From Ramicandelaber brevisporus (lineage: Eukaryota > Kickxellomycota > Ramicandelaberales > Ramicandelaberaceae), in assembly GCA_025201865.1 (NCBI GenBank), contig MU602936.1, positions 3,203 through 31,785 on the forward strand: 28,583 bases of DNA. The letters run 5' to 3'. Position 1 is the first letter of the stretch. The number at the start of each line of letters is the position of its first letter. Under the pieces are notes generated by a model. That model had not been told where the DNA came from, searched no databases, and saw nothing but the letters and a program-made list of their open reading frames with translations. Made by a program: the position numbers and the translations under genes. Shown piece by piece: positions 19,603-28,264 of this stretch.

Positions 19603-20485
19603 CTTGGTTAGAGGAGATTAGGAGTCTTTTTGCTGTGAGTGTTGTTTTGGTGTGTAGAAGATTGAAGAGGTTCAAGTGTTGAGGTTTAGTGACAGATAAA
19701 AGAAAAAAAAAGTATGACTGGTGACCACTGAAGTGCAAAAGGGAAAGCTGGATATGGATGAGGATGTGGATGTCTAATGATAAAAAAGAAGAGGACGCAC
19801 ACACACGCACACACAGAAGGGAAGAGAGAAAGCAAGACAGAGGACGATATGATAAAGGAGGGAAAGGGAATATGAGGTGTATAGCAGCAGAAGAGGAAAG
19901 AAAACTATCGATGGTCTTGTGATAACGAGCGACCCCACGTCGTGAAAAAAGAGAAGAGAAGAAAGAGAAGAAAGAGAAAGAGATGGTGAGGGCTGATAGC
20001 GCAGCAGTAGAGCGTCACTCGCCCACATGACTAAGAGCGAATCAAAAAGGGAGATTGGGACCAGAAACTCCCCATCATCATGTCCAGCACGATGGAATGG
20101 AATGCGAATGCGAATGCGAAAAAAAAGGATGAAGGAGATCAAGGGAAAGAGAATGATTCGATCTTGCTGAGAGAAAAAAAAACCATCGACAAGAAGCAGA
20201 AGCAGAAACAATAGTACCAGCGGGATCATGGTCAGCACGTGTGCCATTGATAGTTTTGATCCGTTCATACAAGATGGATGAATAAACGAGTGAATGTATG
20301 AATGCATGTACGAGTGCATGTAGTCTATGATCGCAGTCTATGACCGATTGAGGTTGCAATGCCGTGTTGATATCAGTCACCGTTGCGGTCGGTTCCAACG
20401 GCGGTGCACGCTCCTCGGCAAACTATTCCGATCCCAAAATTTTTTTTTATTCCAACGATCAGGTACGCAGAAACCACCATCGAGG
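19603..20485. promoter_or_regulatory. Divergent promoter region between PFK-2/FBPase-2 and NDUFA8 genes
   Basis: About 880 bp without a convincing gene. The plus strand is strongly purine-rich, with GAAAGA-type runs (19943-19980) and GCGAAT repeats running into A8 (20101-20126). There are ACAC (19799-19816) and GAATGTAT-like repeats (20280-20320), and the 9-bp word AGTCTATGA occurs twice (20322-20330, 20335-20343). A long minus-strand ORF over this area encodes only low-complexity Leu/Ser/Phe and is a by-product of the purine skew. Confidence 0.45.
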
Positions 20486-20950
20486 ATGTCGTTTCAGTTT
20501 ACGGGCAAAGAGTTTGAAGAGCCAGAGAAGCTCTGGGTAGATCCGACGCCGATGCCGGCCGAGGTGCCTGCAGTCGACGAGATTGGCGCCTCCTCAGCTC
20601 CACTTCGCTCAGCAGCCTTCTTCCTGGGTGCGCATTGCAAAGAGTACACGGAGGACTTTATGCTGTGCAAGGCCGAGAAGGACGACCCGAAGCACTGCCT
20701 TGCGGAAGGACGCCGCGTCACGCGTTGCGGCATTGATCTGCTCAAGAAGCTGAAGCTGCACTGCGGAGATTCGTTCAAGCAGCATTGGGAGTGTTTGGAC
20801 AACAGCAATCATCTGTATCAGAGCTGCAGAAAGCAGGAGCGCGTGCTGAACAAGTGCGCGCTGGAGAAGCTCGGACTCGAGAAGACCATTCCTGGAGCAC
20901 CGGCCGACCAGAAGCCCATCTTCCTCAGGGACGATGTGTACCTCAAATGA
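20486..20950 (+). CDS. NDUFA8: NADH:ubiquinone oxidoreductase subunit NDUFA8 (20.8-kDa type)
   Basis: An accessory subunit of mitochondrial complex I on the intermembrane-space side, oxidised and trapped there by the Mia40/Erv1 relay. The 154-aa protein has four exact CX9C motifs: Cys51/61, 71/81, 93/103 and 114/124, the paired twin-CX9C layout of this family. Family stretches include EEPEKLWVDPTPMP (11-24), GASSAPLRSAAFFLGAHCK (34-52), EGRRVTRC (74-81) and HWECLDNSNH (100-109). No cleavable presequence is present, as expected for a Mia40 client. The start is Met 20486; the frame is open upstream to a Met at 20327, but those 53 residues do not resemble the family and lie in the leader. It shows that the organism has respiratory complex I. 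Confidence 0.95.
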   Translation: MSFQFTGKEFEEPEKLWVDPTPMPAEVPAVDEIGASSAPLRSAAFFLGAHCKEYTEDFMLCKAEKDDPKHCLAEGRRVTRCGIDLLKKLKLHCGDSFKQHWECLDNSNHLYQSCRKQERVLNKCALEKLGLEKTIPGAPADQKPIFLRDDVYLK

Positions 20951-20988
20951 TCATCCTCATCTTCTTTCAATCGCTCGTATCATGTGTG

Positions 20989-20994
20989 TTTATT
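20989..20994 (-). terminator. Poly(A) signal AATAAA for the 82-aa gene
   Basis: Minus-strand AATAAA (TTTATT on plus) 56 nt past the stop of the 82-aa gene and within the 99-bp convergent gap to NDUFA8. It adds modest support that the small minus-strand gene is real. Confidence 0.4.
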
Positions 20995-21049
20995 AAAAAA
21001 AAAACTATATATCTAGAATCCATAGCTTGGCAGTTAGATGAAGCTCTCA

Positions 21050-21298
21050 CTACGCATGTTCATTCTGCTCAATGAGCTGGGATATCAGCGTGTAAGCATC
21101 GCTAAGAAGTGTCGATTTGGCATCGATCCGTTTTTGGAGCTCCTGACAGAGCTTCTCTTCAGCTGCAATGGCCTTCTCCAAGTCCTTGCCAAGCACCGAC
21201 TCGCCGCCAGAGCTGCTACTGTTGTTACTACTGCCGCTACTGCCGTCTCTGCTGCTGTTATTGTTACCGCGGCTACCGCTGCTTTGTGGGCTTGGCAT
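21050..21298 (-). CDS. Small Ser/Asn-rich protein with C-terminal coiled coil
   Basis: An 82-aa ORF with ATG start and TAG stop. Residues 1-34 are Ser/Gly/Asn-rich and probably disordered. Residues 35-82 are charged and helical with Leu/Ile at heptad-like spacing (for example Leu36, Leu40, Leu54, Leu64, Leu65, Ile72, Leu75, Ile76), predicting one coiled coil. Size and layout recall small subunits of kinetochore, Mediator or tethering complexes, but I cannot assign a family. It is convergent with NDUFA8 (99 bp) and divergent from ARPC3 (129 bp between start codons). The AATAAA downstream and the amphipathic C-terminus are the reasons to accept it. Confidence 0.6.
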   Translation of the reverse strand: MPSPQSSGSRGNNNSSRDGSSGSSNNSSSSGGESVLGKDLEKAIAAEEKLCQELQKRIDAKSTLLSDAYTLISQLIEQNEHA

Positions 21299-21427
21299 CT
21301 AGTTCATTTTTTTTTATTTGGCTCAAGGCAGAGAGGATTGGCTTCCTCTGTCATCAGCACTTGCATCTGTATAATTCTTTTGCTCGATTCCTCTTTTATC
21401 CCTTTTGACAACCGTGTAGCGAAGACG

Positions 21428-22216
21428 ATGCCTGTACGTGTAACGAGCCGAACACAACGCACGCTCCAGCAGTGCACTCGACGATGAACAAGCAGCCTGC
21501 GCGCGATCGTGTTCCTGAACAGACGAATGAACGGTCAACACCACTCGCGTCACGCTGGCGATGACCATTTTCTGTTTTTTTTTTTCGACAATGGCTGTGA
21601 TACTGACAATCTCCATTCCCATCATCCATTCCATACCATCCATCCATCCACCCACCTACATTTGTTCATTTTGCTATCATTCTTTACTAAACAACAACAG
21701 GCATATCATTCGACCTTCAGTAACACAGGTGTTCCGTCCATTGGCGGCATCCCTTTGATCGGTTTCAAAACCCGCGCACGCGGCCCAGCTCCACCGCCCA
21801 CCGACCCAAACGCTGACGACTGCATCGACGAAGCCTTTGATCTTTTCCGCGCCAACAGCTTCTTCCGTAACTTTGAGATCCAGGGCGATGGCGACCGCAT
21901 GCTGATTTACCTCATTCTTCTCATCTCCGACTACTTGGGCCGCATCCGTCCAACCATGTCCCAGGCCGAGGCCTCGCGGCTGTTGTATGGCGTGGCTGTG
22001 CAGGGATTTGCAGTCCCTGGCGATCCAACCTTCCCGCTGAACAGCATGTACCCGACGCCAGCGAACCGAACTGAGGGAGACACGCTGCGGCAGTATATGG
22101 TGCAGCTGCGCCAGGAGGTTGCAGTGCGTTTGCCGGAGCGTGTGTTTGTTGATGGAAGACCGAGCAAGTGGTGGCTGGCGTTCCAGAAGCGCAAGTTCAT
22201 GAACAAGCAACTCTAA
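21428..22216 (+). CDS. ARPC3: Actin-related protein 2/3 complex subunit 3 (ARPC3, p21-Arc), two exons
   Basis: A structural subunit of the seven-protein Arp2/3 complex that nucleates branched actin. Coding exon 1 is just ATGCCT (21428-21433) and exon 2 is 21701-22216; splicing gives 173 aa starting MPAYHST, exactly how ARPC3 proteins begin. Family motifs: TRARGPAP near residue 26, VDEA-like IDEAFDLFRANSFFRNFEI, DRMLIYLILLISDYL, the VPGDPTFPLNSMYPTPANR segment, and the end KPSKWW-like RPSKWWLAFQKRKFMNKQL. Length is normal (about 175-180). An unspliced reading would start at 21509 and add 60 residues of intron-encoded His/Phe-rich sequence. Divergent from the 82-aa gene. Confidence 0.95.
21434..21700 (+). 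other. Spliceosomal intron (267 bp) in ARPC3
   Basis: Donor GTACGTGT, acceptor ACAACAACAG, and a strong branch-site-like TTACTAAAC ending about 9 nt before the acceptor. Phase 0 between codons 2 and 3. Contains CATC/CACC repeats (about 21610-21660) and a T-run. Confidence 0.92.
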
Positions 22217-22573
22217 GATACTGGCAGTGTGTGCTAAGTGATCAGTAACTTTTCTATTTTTAAAGATGCTTTCTTTTTTGCATATATTGCTGTTAAGAAG
22301 TGAGGGTGAAAATGTAGTACAGGGTTTATATGTCTATTGTTAGACATGCCATAATTTTGACACATCGAACCCATATGCAACAAGGAAATGTGTTTTGTGT
22401 GCTGTAGTGGCTATTAAAAGAATGCGAAGAGGCAATCGCGAAAACTAGAGGAACAGTGCGAAAGGTCGCGATGGCAGATAAAATGAGACTGGCAGCGAGT
22501 GTTGGGTAGCTCGTTGTTCCAGTCTGTGGATTGGATATCTTAACAACAGATACTTCTATCCTCTTACTCATTA
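22217..22573. other. Intergenic region before the serine protease gene
   Basis: These 357 bp hold the 3' end of ARPC3 and the protease promoter. No AATAAA, clear TATA box or RNA gene was recognised. A minus-strand ORF here (22326-22646) runs into the protease signal peptide and is not believable. Confidence 0.4.
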
Positions 22574-23527
22574 ATGCTCTTCGCTGTTCTTTTAGCCACT
22601 GTCCTTCTGGCACTCTTTGGCAGCTACACTGCCACAGCAGCCCCACTCACTCCCCACATCATTAACGGTGTTTCTGTGGCTGAGAATGAAGCACCGTTTG
22701 CCGCCTATCTTAATGCTACCTATGACGCTGAACCTCTCCAGGGCAGTATCTGTACCGGCTCCATCATCTCCGACCGCCACGTCCTAACTACTGCCCACTG
22801 CATCCGCAACATCGACCCCAAGACTGGAAAACTCACCCCAAACATCAAAACTATGCAAGTCTACGCTGGCCACGTCAATCGCACATTGATGCTCTCCAGT
22901 TCCAGCTATCGCTACGATGTTTCCAAAATGTTCTTCTTCTCCGACTTCTTGCCAGACTCGGCCAATTCCGACAAAGACTATCGATACAGCAAAGACATTG
23001 CTCTCCTTGAAATTGACGGCAAGTTTAATGTGAGTCGGTCACTGCAGCCGATCAAGATTGGCGACGGCAGCAAGCTTGGCAGTATGACGTCGTTGACAGT
23101 GGCAGGATTTGGCGTCATAAAATTCGGGTCTCATGTATTGTCCGGCACTCTCCAAAAGGCCAAGTACACCATGTTGGATAATGAAGTGTGCAAGAGAGAT
23201 CCTGAAAGCTGGTTTGAGAAAGATGGCGCTCAACTCTGTGCAATTGGTGGCAGTAACCCTGTAAATAGCGGCGCATGCTCTGGTGACAGTGGTGGTCCAG
23301 TGTATGTGAATGCAAGAAACGCGCGAACTGGCGAGGCGGCTTCGATAATGGTTGGAATGACAGCTGCTGGACCAGATTATTGCAACCATCAAGAGCCGGA
23401 TATACTTATTAATCCATACTTTTATCTGGACTTTATCACACAGGTTACTGGAATCAACGGAGATGATTTGGCCGTCAATGTGTTTAAGAAGAGTAACGAT
23501 GACACTGCCAACAGTGCTGGTCAGTAA
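22574..23527 (+). CDS. Secreted chymotrypsin-fold (S1) serine protease
   Basis: A 317-aa preproenzyme. Signal peptide about 1-22, a short propeptide, then the S1 mature start IING (29-32). The catalytic triad is intact: His75 in TAHC, Asp141 in DIALLE, Ser239 in GDSGGP. Six cysteines form the three core disulfides by position (60-76, 206-222, 235-270). The residue at the S1-pocket position (chymotrypsin numbering 189) is Gly233, not Asp, so trypsin-like Arg/Lys cleavage is unlikely; a small or hydrophobic P1 preference is inferred. The residue before IING is His28, so activation is not by trypsin-type cleavage. NxT/S sites at 47, 102 and 152 allow glycosylation. A 35-residue C-terminal tail follows the last helix. 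S1 proteases are patchy in fungi and common in species that live on animals or other fungi. Confidence 0.93.
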   Translation: MLFAVLLATVLLALFGSYTATAAPLTPHIINGVSVAENEAPFAAYLNATYDAEPLQGSICTGSIISDRHVLTTAHCIRNIDPKTGKLTPNIKTMQVYAGHVNRTLMLSSSSYRYDVSKMFFFSDFLPDSANSDKDYRYSKDIALLEIDGKFNVSRSLQPIKIGDGSKLGSMTSLTVAGFGVIKFGSHVLSGTLQKAKYTMLDNEVCKRDPESWFEKDGAQLCAIGGSNPVNSGACSGDSGGPVYVNARNARTGEAASIMVGMTAAGPDYCNHQEPDILINPYFYLDFITQVTGINGDDLAVNVFKKSNDDTANSAGQ

Positions 23528-23969
23528 CAGTAGCAATGAGGATAGTGGCGACCATGGCGACGATGATAGAATGGAGAAGAAAAGCGGAGCGATTTGTAAA
23601 TACTATGGCACCGGATGAAGATCCATTTGGTGTTGGGTACACCTCGACTCTGTGCACCAACTTAGACTGGAACATCTAAATAGCACTTGCAATTTAGTTG
23701 ACCAACTTTGTCATGTTAACTAATCATTTTAACCAATCAAATTTTAGTATACATTTTTGTTTGCTAGAGTAGATGTGACTGTCATAGTACCGGAATGAGT
23801 GCTTCGCAGTTGCTGACAAAAAACACATCAGCCTGCTTCGCAGTGACATATACTTGGGACAACTGGGGGCAGGGAATTCGCTTACAAGCATGCTAGTTCC
23901 TTCTGTGCCTCTTGTTTTTGCACTGTTTCTCTGCACAGCACACTCACACCCTAGAATTCTGCCACATCG
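23528..23969. other. Intergenic region between protease and MAPEG genes
   Basis: About 440 bp with no convincing ORF, tRNA, AATAAA or repeat. It carries the protease 3' end and the MAPEG promoter. Confidence 0.4.
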
Positions 23970-24605
23970 ATGTCCGTACCAGCGTCTGATAGTCCTCCGA
24001 AAGCTCCTCGCTCACTTTGGCAGCGTCTGAATGGCGATCCAGTCCCACCATTCCAGCTACTAGCTGCTTACCCTGTCAACTTTGCCATATCCGGTTTCAT
24101 CGCTTCACGTCTTGCTCTTTCCGGACTGCCAAACACTTTGCTTGGCTCTCTCTTCACTCGTCTTGTCAGTCCCGAGAACGTTCCGCTGGCAGCACTTGCA
24201 TCTTTGCACCTGCAAACATATTTGCTGACCGTGCTTCCGGCAATTGTCGCTCGTGCTACAATCGGCCGCGGGTTCGACAATAACTATCCGCGTGAACAAA
24301 AGAAACTTGTCACCGGTCTAGCTGCACGCCTAAACGGGCTACACGACAGCTGTATCGAGAGTTTTGCTGGATACGCTGCAGCAATTTTGGTTGCACGAAT
24401 CACCAATGTGCCGCTGGATATTCAGACCAACTTTTCATTGTTGATTGTGCTGGGTCGCTTAATACATGCGGGAGTGTACGTGGCAGATTTGGCTGTATTG
24501 AGACCACTCGCGTATCAAATGTGCTCGGCGGCAGCGCTGGCGCTTTACGGATACGCATTGATCCCAGGCTTTAATGAAATCCTTCGTGCCGCTATTCTTG
24601 CATAA
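23970..24605 (+). CDS. MAPEG-family integral membrane protein
   Basis: A 211-aa protein with about four hydrophobic helices (near 28-48, 76-97, 131-147 and 155-178) and a further hydrophobic stretch at 182-200. The loop-helix RLNGLHDSCIESFAGYAAAILVA (120-142) fits the MAPEG consensus of an Arg, a His/Asn pair and a conserved Glu before an Ala-rich helix; YVADLAVLRPLAY (170-182) fits the last conserved part. MAPEG covers microsomal glutathione transferases and eicosanoid enzymes, and also many uncharacterised fungal and bacterial members, to which this one seems closer. Glutathione use is possible but not shown. The start at 23970 gives a soluble Pro-rich N-terminus. No intron is needed. Confidence 0.82.
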   Translation: MSVPASDSPPKAPRSLWQRLNGDPVPPFQLLAAYPVNFAISGFIASRLALSGLPNTLLGSLFTRLVSPENVPLAALASLHLQTYLLTVLPAIVARATIGRGFDNNYPREQKKLVTGLAARLNGLHDSCIESFAGYAAAILVARITNVPLDIQTNFSLLIVLGRLIHAGVYVADLAVLRPLAYQMCSAAALALYGYALIPGFNEILRAAILA

Positions 24606-24808
24606 AACCTTGCAGCCCTCGGATATAATTAGCCGCTTGAAGTAGAAGCAAGCCCTTTAAATTTCAGGCGGATTTTCCATCGACTTTTATTTTTATTTTT
24701 ATTTTCATTTTTTGAGCTGTTTGCTGATCTCGAGTTGCAGCGAATCAGCAGCATCAGTAGCTACAGCGACAACCAAAAGAAAAGCAGCAACAGCAGTAGG
24801 AGCAGGAA
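24606..24808 (+). promoter_or_regulatory. Upstream region of SAS10/UTP3
   Basis: A 203-bp gap with a TTTTTATTTTTATTTTCATTT tract (about 24688-24712) and an AGCA/AGCAA-rich leader (about 24739-24806) just before the start codon. No other gene is seen. Confidence 0.4.
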
Positions 24809-27046
24809 ATGGCCAAAAAGAAGCAGCGCTCGACAGGATACGCATCCGACGAGGACGAGTACTACGCCGACCGGAAAAAGGCGTCCATTAAGGCAATCCG
24901 CACACTGGATGACGTTGAGCAGGATTCAGAAGATGAGTTCCATGATCAGCGGGATCGCTTGATGCTCGGCCGCCATGGTGCTTCTGCCACCGGCGATAGT
25001 GATGACGACATGGGCTACACTGCCAAGAATGAGAGTGTGTACAATGTCCGATATGCTGACGACAGTGACGATGACGAGGCTGGCTATGGCAGCGATCTGG
25101 GTGAAGAGGATGATGACGATGATGATGCCGTTGGACAAGGCAGCAGCGATGACGATGATAATGACGATGACGATGATATGGGCCATGATGCCGAGCTGGA
25201 CGAAATTGCTGAGCGCACATGGGGCCGTACCAAGGCTGCATACTATGGCGCTGACGACGTTGAGGAATTCTCTGCATCTGAAGACGAAGAAGAAGCCCGC
25301 ATTGATGAAGAGAAGGAAGCTCGTCGTCTTCAACGCAAGCGTGCAACCGCCATGTCGGAGGAGGACTTCATTGGTGACTTGGCCGATTCCTCTGATATGG
25401 TTACTGGCGAGGCTGCTGATTTGGCCGCGATGGGTGTTGCCGATGGCGATGTCGCAGCTGGTGGGCTGGCTCGCTGGGTACGCAGTCATCAGGGCGATGA
25501 CTACGAGAGCGTTCGCCAGCTTCTCAGCACATTGGACGATCCAAGCGACAGCATGGATCCATCTGCCAAGGCTGCCGTTGCTGCCGCTCGCACCAAGCGT
25601 CTGATGACACTCCCTGTTGCCGACAAGATGCGTATTTTAGAGCACGAGTCGCCTGAGATTCTTCATCTTTTGGAAGAGTTCCGCGACGGCACTGAGTTTC
25701 TCCAGGGCGAGCTTATCCCCATCCTGAACAAGGCTCACCAGTACAAGCTCAAGCCATCAGTGCTGCCGGCTCTTGCATTGATGCAAACCCGCTACCAGCT
25801 GATTGTGACGTACCTGGCCAACATTTTGTTTGTACTGTCGCTCAAGACCCATGAGAACGCAGTGTTGTCATCTGACATGGTTGCAAACATTAAGACTCAT
25901 CCAGCCATTGCTGCTATTTTGCGTATGAAGAAGATTCTCGATGCACTGAGTGATATGGAGCAGGATATGGATTCCGACATGCATGGCTTGGCTGAAGCGA
26001 TCAAGGCCGCTGAGCTCGGCGAGAAGACCGGTGCATCCGGTGCTGCCAAGTCGAAGCAGCAAAAGGTGGCCAAGACCAAGAAGGCTCAGTCCAAGGCTGC
26101 TGATTCATTGGGCGAAATCAATGGTGGTTTCAACTATGACGATCTCGACCTGCCGTCTGATTACGATTATGACTATGACTCGCCGCCTCCTGCAGACAGT
26201 AAGTCATCCAAGAAGGCTAAGAAGGCCAAGAAATCAGCCAACGGTGACATGGATATGGACATCGACTCGGTTCGCTCGGTTGTTGCCCAGCTGAAGTCGA
26301 GCAAGCAAGCTCGCAAATCCAAGGCTGCATCTGGCGCGGTTGACGACGATGATTTTGCCGAAGACCAATTCCTGAGCACCGTCGATGCTGAAGACAAGGC
26401 TTCTCGTCGCAAGAGTCTGCGTCACCACGTTGCTGCCATCACTCAGTCAATGACCAAATCTGACAAGCGCAACAAGTTCAGCGGTGACTTGGACTTGCCA
26501 TACAAGGAGCAGTTTGGTGCAAAGAGTTCGAGCACTTCGTTCACGAACCGCCCGATTAACAAGTCGCTTGGTCAGGGTGAAAATGCCGATTTGGGCGATT
26601 CGGATCCAGAAGATGCTGCAGAGTCTCGATCCAAGCGTAAGCGCCAGCGTGGTGGTGATGACGATGATAGCGCCAGCGATGATGAAGTCGATGGTCTGGA
26701 CATCTACGAAGCCCAAGCAGCCAAGACCAAGAAGGCTCGCGCTAGCAGAAGCGCTGCGTTTGATGAGCGCCGCGAGGAGATTATTCGAAACCACCAGCCG
26801 CTCACATTCGACATTGAAGACGGTGCCAAGCGTCATGCATCTTACAAGATCCTCAAGAACAAGGGTCTCACTCCTCAGCGCACCAAGGAGCAGCGCAACC
26901 CTCGTGTCAAGCACCGCAAGAAGTACGAGAAGGCCATGAAGAAGGTCAAGCACACCAAGCGCGTGGTGCAGGAGCAGAGCGGTGCGTACGCGGGAGAGCA
27001 GACTGGTATCAAATCTCGTCTTGCTCGCTCGACTCGTTTCAGTTAA
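24809..27046 (+). CDS. UTP3: Sas10/Utp3, small-subunit processome protein
   Basis: A nucleolar component of the U3 snoRNP-containing SSU processome needed for 18S rRNA maturation; yeast Sas10/Utp3 also affects silencing when overexpressed. The 745-aa protein has a very acidic N-terminal third (Asp/Glu runs at 85-124), a Sas10/Utp3/C1D domain (about 270-350, with HESPEILHLLEEF at 279-291 and the following LKP...ALMQTRYQLIVTYLANILFVL), a Lys-rich middle, and the Sas10 C-terminal domain (about 651-745) with RKYxI-like ASYKILKNKGLTPQR (677-691), NPRVKHRKKYEKA (697-709) and the terminal SRLARSTRFS. Both diagnostic domains are complete, and length is close to other fungal members. The ATG at 24809 is in a good context (GAAATGG). 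No introns are needed. Confidence 0.95.
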   Translation: MAKKKQRSTGYASDEDEYYADRKKASIKAIRTLDDVEQDSEDEFHDQRDRLMLGRHGASATGDSDDDMGYTAKNESVYNVRYADDSDDDEAGYGSDLGEEDDDDDDAVGQGSSDDDDNDDDDDMGHDAELDEIAERTWGRTKAAYYGADDVEEFSASEDEEEARIDEEKEARRLQRKRATAMSEEDFIGDLADSSDMVTGEAADLAAMGVADGDVAAGGLARWVRSHQGDDYESVRQLLSTLDDPSDSMDPSAKAAVAAARTKRLMTLPVADKMRILEHESPEILHLLEEFRDGTEFLQGELIPILNKAHQYKLKPSVLPALALMQTRYQLIVTYLANILFVLSLKTHENAVLSSDMVANIKTHPAIAAILRMKKILDALSDMEQDMDSDMHGLAEAIKAAELGEKTGASGAAKSKQQKVAKTKKAQSKAADSLGEINGGFNYDDLDLPSDYDYDYDSPPPADSKSSKKAKKAKKSANGDMDMDIDSVRSVVAQLKSSKQARKSKAASGAVDDDDFAEDQFLSTVDAEDKASRRKSLRHHVAAITQSMTKSDKRNKFSGDLDLPYKEQFGAKSSSTSFTNRPINKSLGQGENADLGDSDPEDAAESRSKRKRQRGGDDDDSASDDEVDGLDIYEAQAAKTKKARASRSAAFDERREEIIRNHQPLTFDIEDGAKRHASYKILKNKGLTPQRTKEQRNPRVKHRKKYEKAMKKVKHTKRVVQEQSGAYAGEQTGIKSRLARSTRFS

Positions 27047-27375
27047 GCATCTTACTTTTAAATCCGATCAATCATTTCATAGCTGTGACAACATACATTG
27101 CAAACAACAGTGATGGAAATTCATCCTTGGCAAAGAGTTACCTAGTCTGGAGTCTCGACAGAAAGCTGTGACTGACGATAACTTTCAACCAATCGTCATG
27201 CAACGAAACGCCAAGACTTTGACAGTATCTGCACTTTTTATATACTGAAAGACACGCCTTGCAAAGTAGTAGAGCAGCCTGCAATCATTCACATCAAAAC
27301 AGCAACAACAACAACAACAACAACAACAACAGCAACACTATTCGCATCACATCTCCACACATTTTAAACACAGTC
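27047..27375 (+). promoter_or_regulatory. Promoter and leader of the four-TM protein gene
   Basis: Contains a CCAAT box at 27189-27193, a TATATA box at 27239-27244 (46 bp downstream of it) and a (CAA)n leader repeat at 27302-27332. The arrangement and the 132-bp distance from TATA to ATG fit a regulated RNA polymerase II promoter. It is the clearest core promoter in the window. Confidence 0.55.
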
Positions 27376-28053
27376 ATGACTGCCGTTGTGGATTCCGATA
27401 AACTTATTCTGACTAGTCAGCCAGTTCGCCCAACCAGCAGCAGAGACGGCTGGCGTGGAATCGACACCACAATGGTTTCATTCGCAGCCAACCTCGTTGC
27501 CCAGGCATTTGTCATCTTCTCTCTGGACTTGTGGTCACGCATAAAGTACAGCACCACAATCCCTGGAGCATCCGAGTGGCCAGCCGCTGAAAAGTACATT
27601 ATTGCCGAAGATGTGCTCATGATCACCGCCAGCATCGCGCTACTCTGCGCCACTGTTGCGATGGGCATTCGATCATCTTATCTGGCCCAAGGCCGTCCTT
27701 TGCACACCGCAAACAAGTTCGTGTCCGAGCAAACGTGGCCAAGAATCCTGCGTAGTTCCGGCGGCATGATTGTTTATCTGCTCATCTTTGGACTGTGGCA
27801 TGTTGTAGGTACAGTGCTCAGCTGGAAGTTTTACAACGCAGAGTGCGGCACCGGAAAGCGAGGCATTCAATTACCATTTGGCGATGGCGAGGACAGCCCC
27901 TGCAGAGCAGTCATTGTTGCCAGCGCGTGGAGAATTGTCAACTGCTCAACATGGGTTGCATTTGCAGCGGTCGGCTACATTGTACACAAGGTAACAGAGC
28001 GTCTTGACCGCAAATGGGCTCTGCAAACTCAATTAATTCCTGTTCCAGTATAA
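27376..28053 (+). CDS. Four-transmembrane protein of unknown function
   Basis: A 225-aa protein with hydrophobic segments near 33-52, 77-98, 130-150 and 185-203. Cys157 and Cys176 lie in the loop between TM3 and TM4 and could form a disulfide if that loop faces outside or the ER lumen. The N- and C-termini would then be cytosolic. I recognise no family; a MARVEL, SUR7 or tetraspanin-like role cannot be claimed. The first ATG of the frame is at 27376; the frame is open further upstream only through the CAA-repeat leader, which encodes poly-Asn. Upstream TATA and CCAAT boxes and a downstream AATAAA support a real transcribed gene. Confidence 0.75.
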   Translation: MTAVVDSDKLILTSQPVRPTSSRDGWRGIDTTMVSFAANLVAQAFVIFSLDLWSRIKYSTTIPGASEWPAAEKYIIAEDVLMITASIALLCATVAMGIRSSYLAQGRPLHTANKFVSEQTWPRILRSSGGMIVYLLIFGLWHVVGTVLSWKFYNAECGTGKRGIQLPFGDGEDSPCRAVIVASAWRIVNCSTWVAFAAVGYIVHKVTERLDRKWALQTQLIPVPV

Positions 28054-28100
28054 AAGACTAATTAATCAAAAAACTCTTCTGTATTCAAGCATGAACGCCT

Positions 28101-28106
28101 AATAAA
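28101..28106 (+). terminator. Poly(A) signal AATAAA for the four-TM gene
   Basis: Canonical hexamer 48 nt past the stop codon at 28053, followed by T/A-rich sequence (about 28168-28192). Confidence 0.5.
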
Positions 28107-28264
28107 AGTTCACAGTCATTTGCTGATTCCAAAGTCAGATAGACTAGTATACTTAGGGGTGTTAAAAGTGTAATATATATACTAAGAAAAAAGGTTGGAA
28201 TGAGAGTCGAACTGAGCGGGATGGAACAGCGGCATGTAGAATTCTTAGACATCAGATCAACCCA

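Noticed and set aside
19988-20040. tRNA-like 5' half (TAGCGCAGCAGTAGAGCG, resembling an A box and D arm)
   Set aside because: No matching B box, no five-pair anticodon stem and no acceptor partner; probably chance or a very decayed tRNA remnant.
19774-20319. 181-aa minus-strand ORF between PFK-2 and NDUFA8
   Set aside because: Low-complexity Leu/Ser/Phe/His caused by the purine-rich plus strand; the hydrophobic runs are not organised like real TM helices.
24926-25489. Antisense 187-aa ORF over SAS10/UTP3
   Set aside because: A shadow of GAY-rich acidic coding sequence (ATC/GTC on the other strand); it encodes only Ile/Val runs.
27259-27375. N-terminal extension of the four-TM protein
   Set aside because: Its first codon is TTG, and the extension is the CAA-repeat leader lying just downstream of the TATA box.
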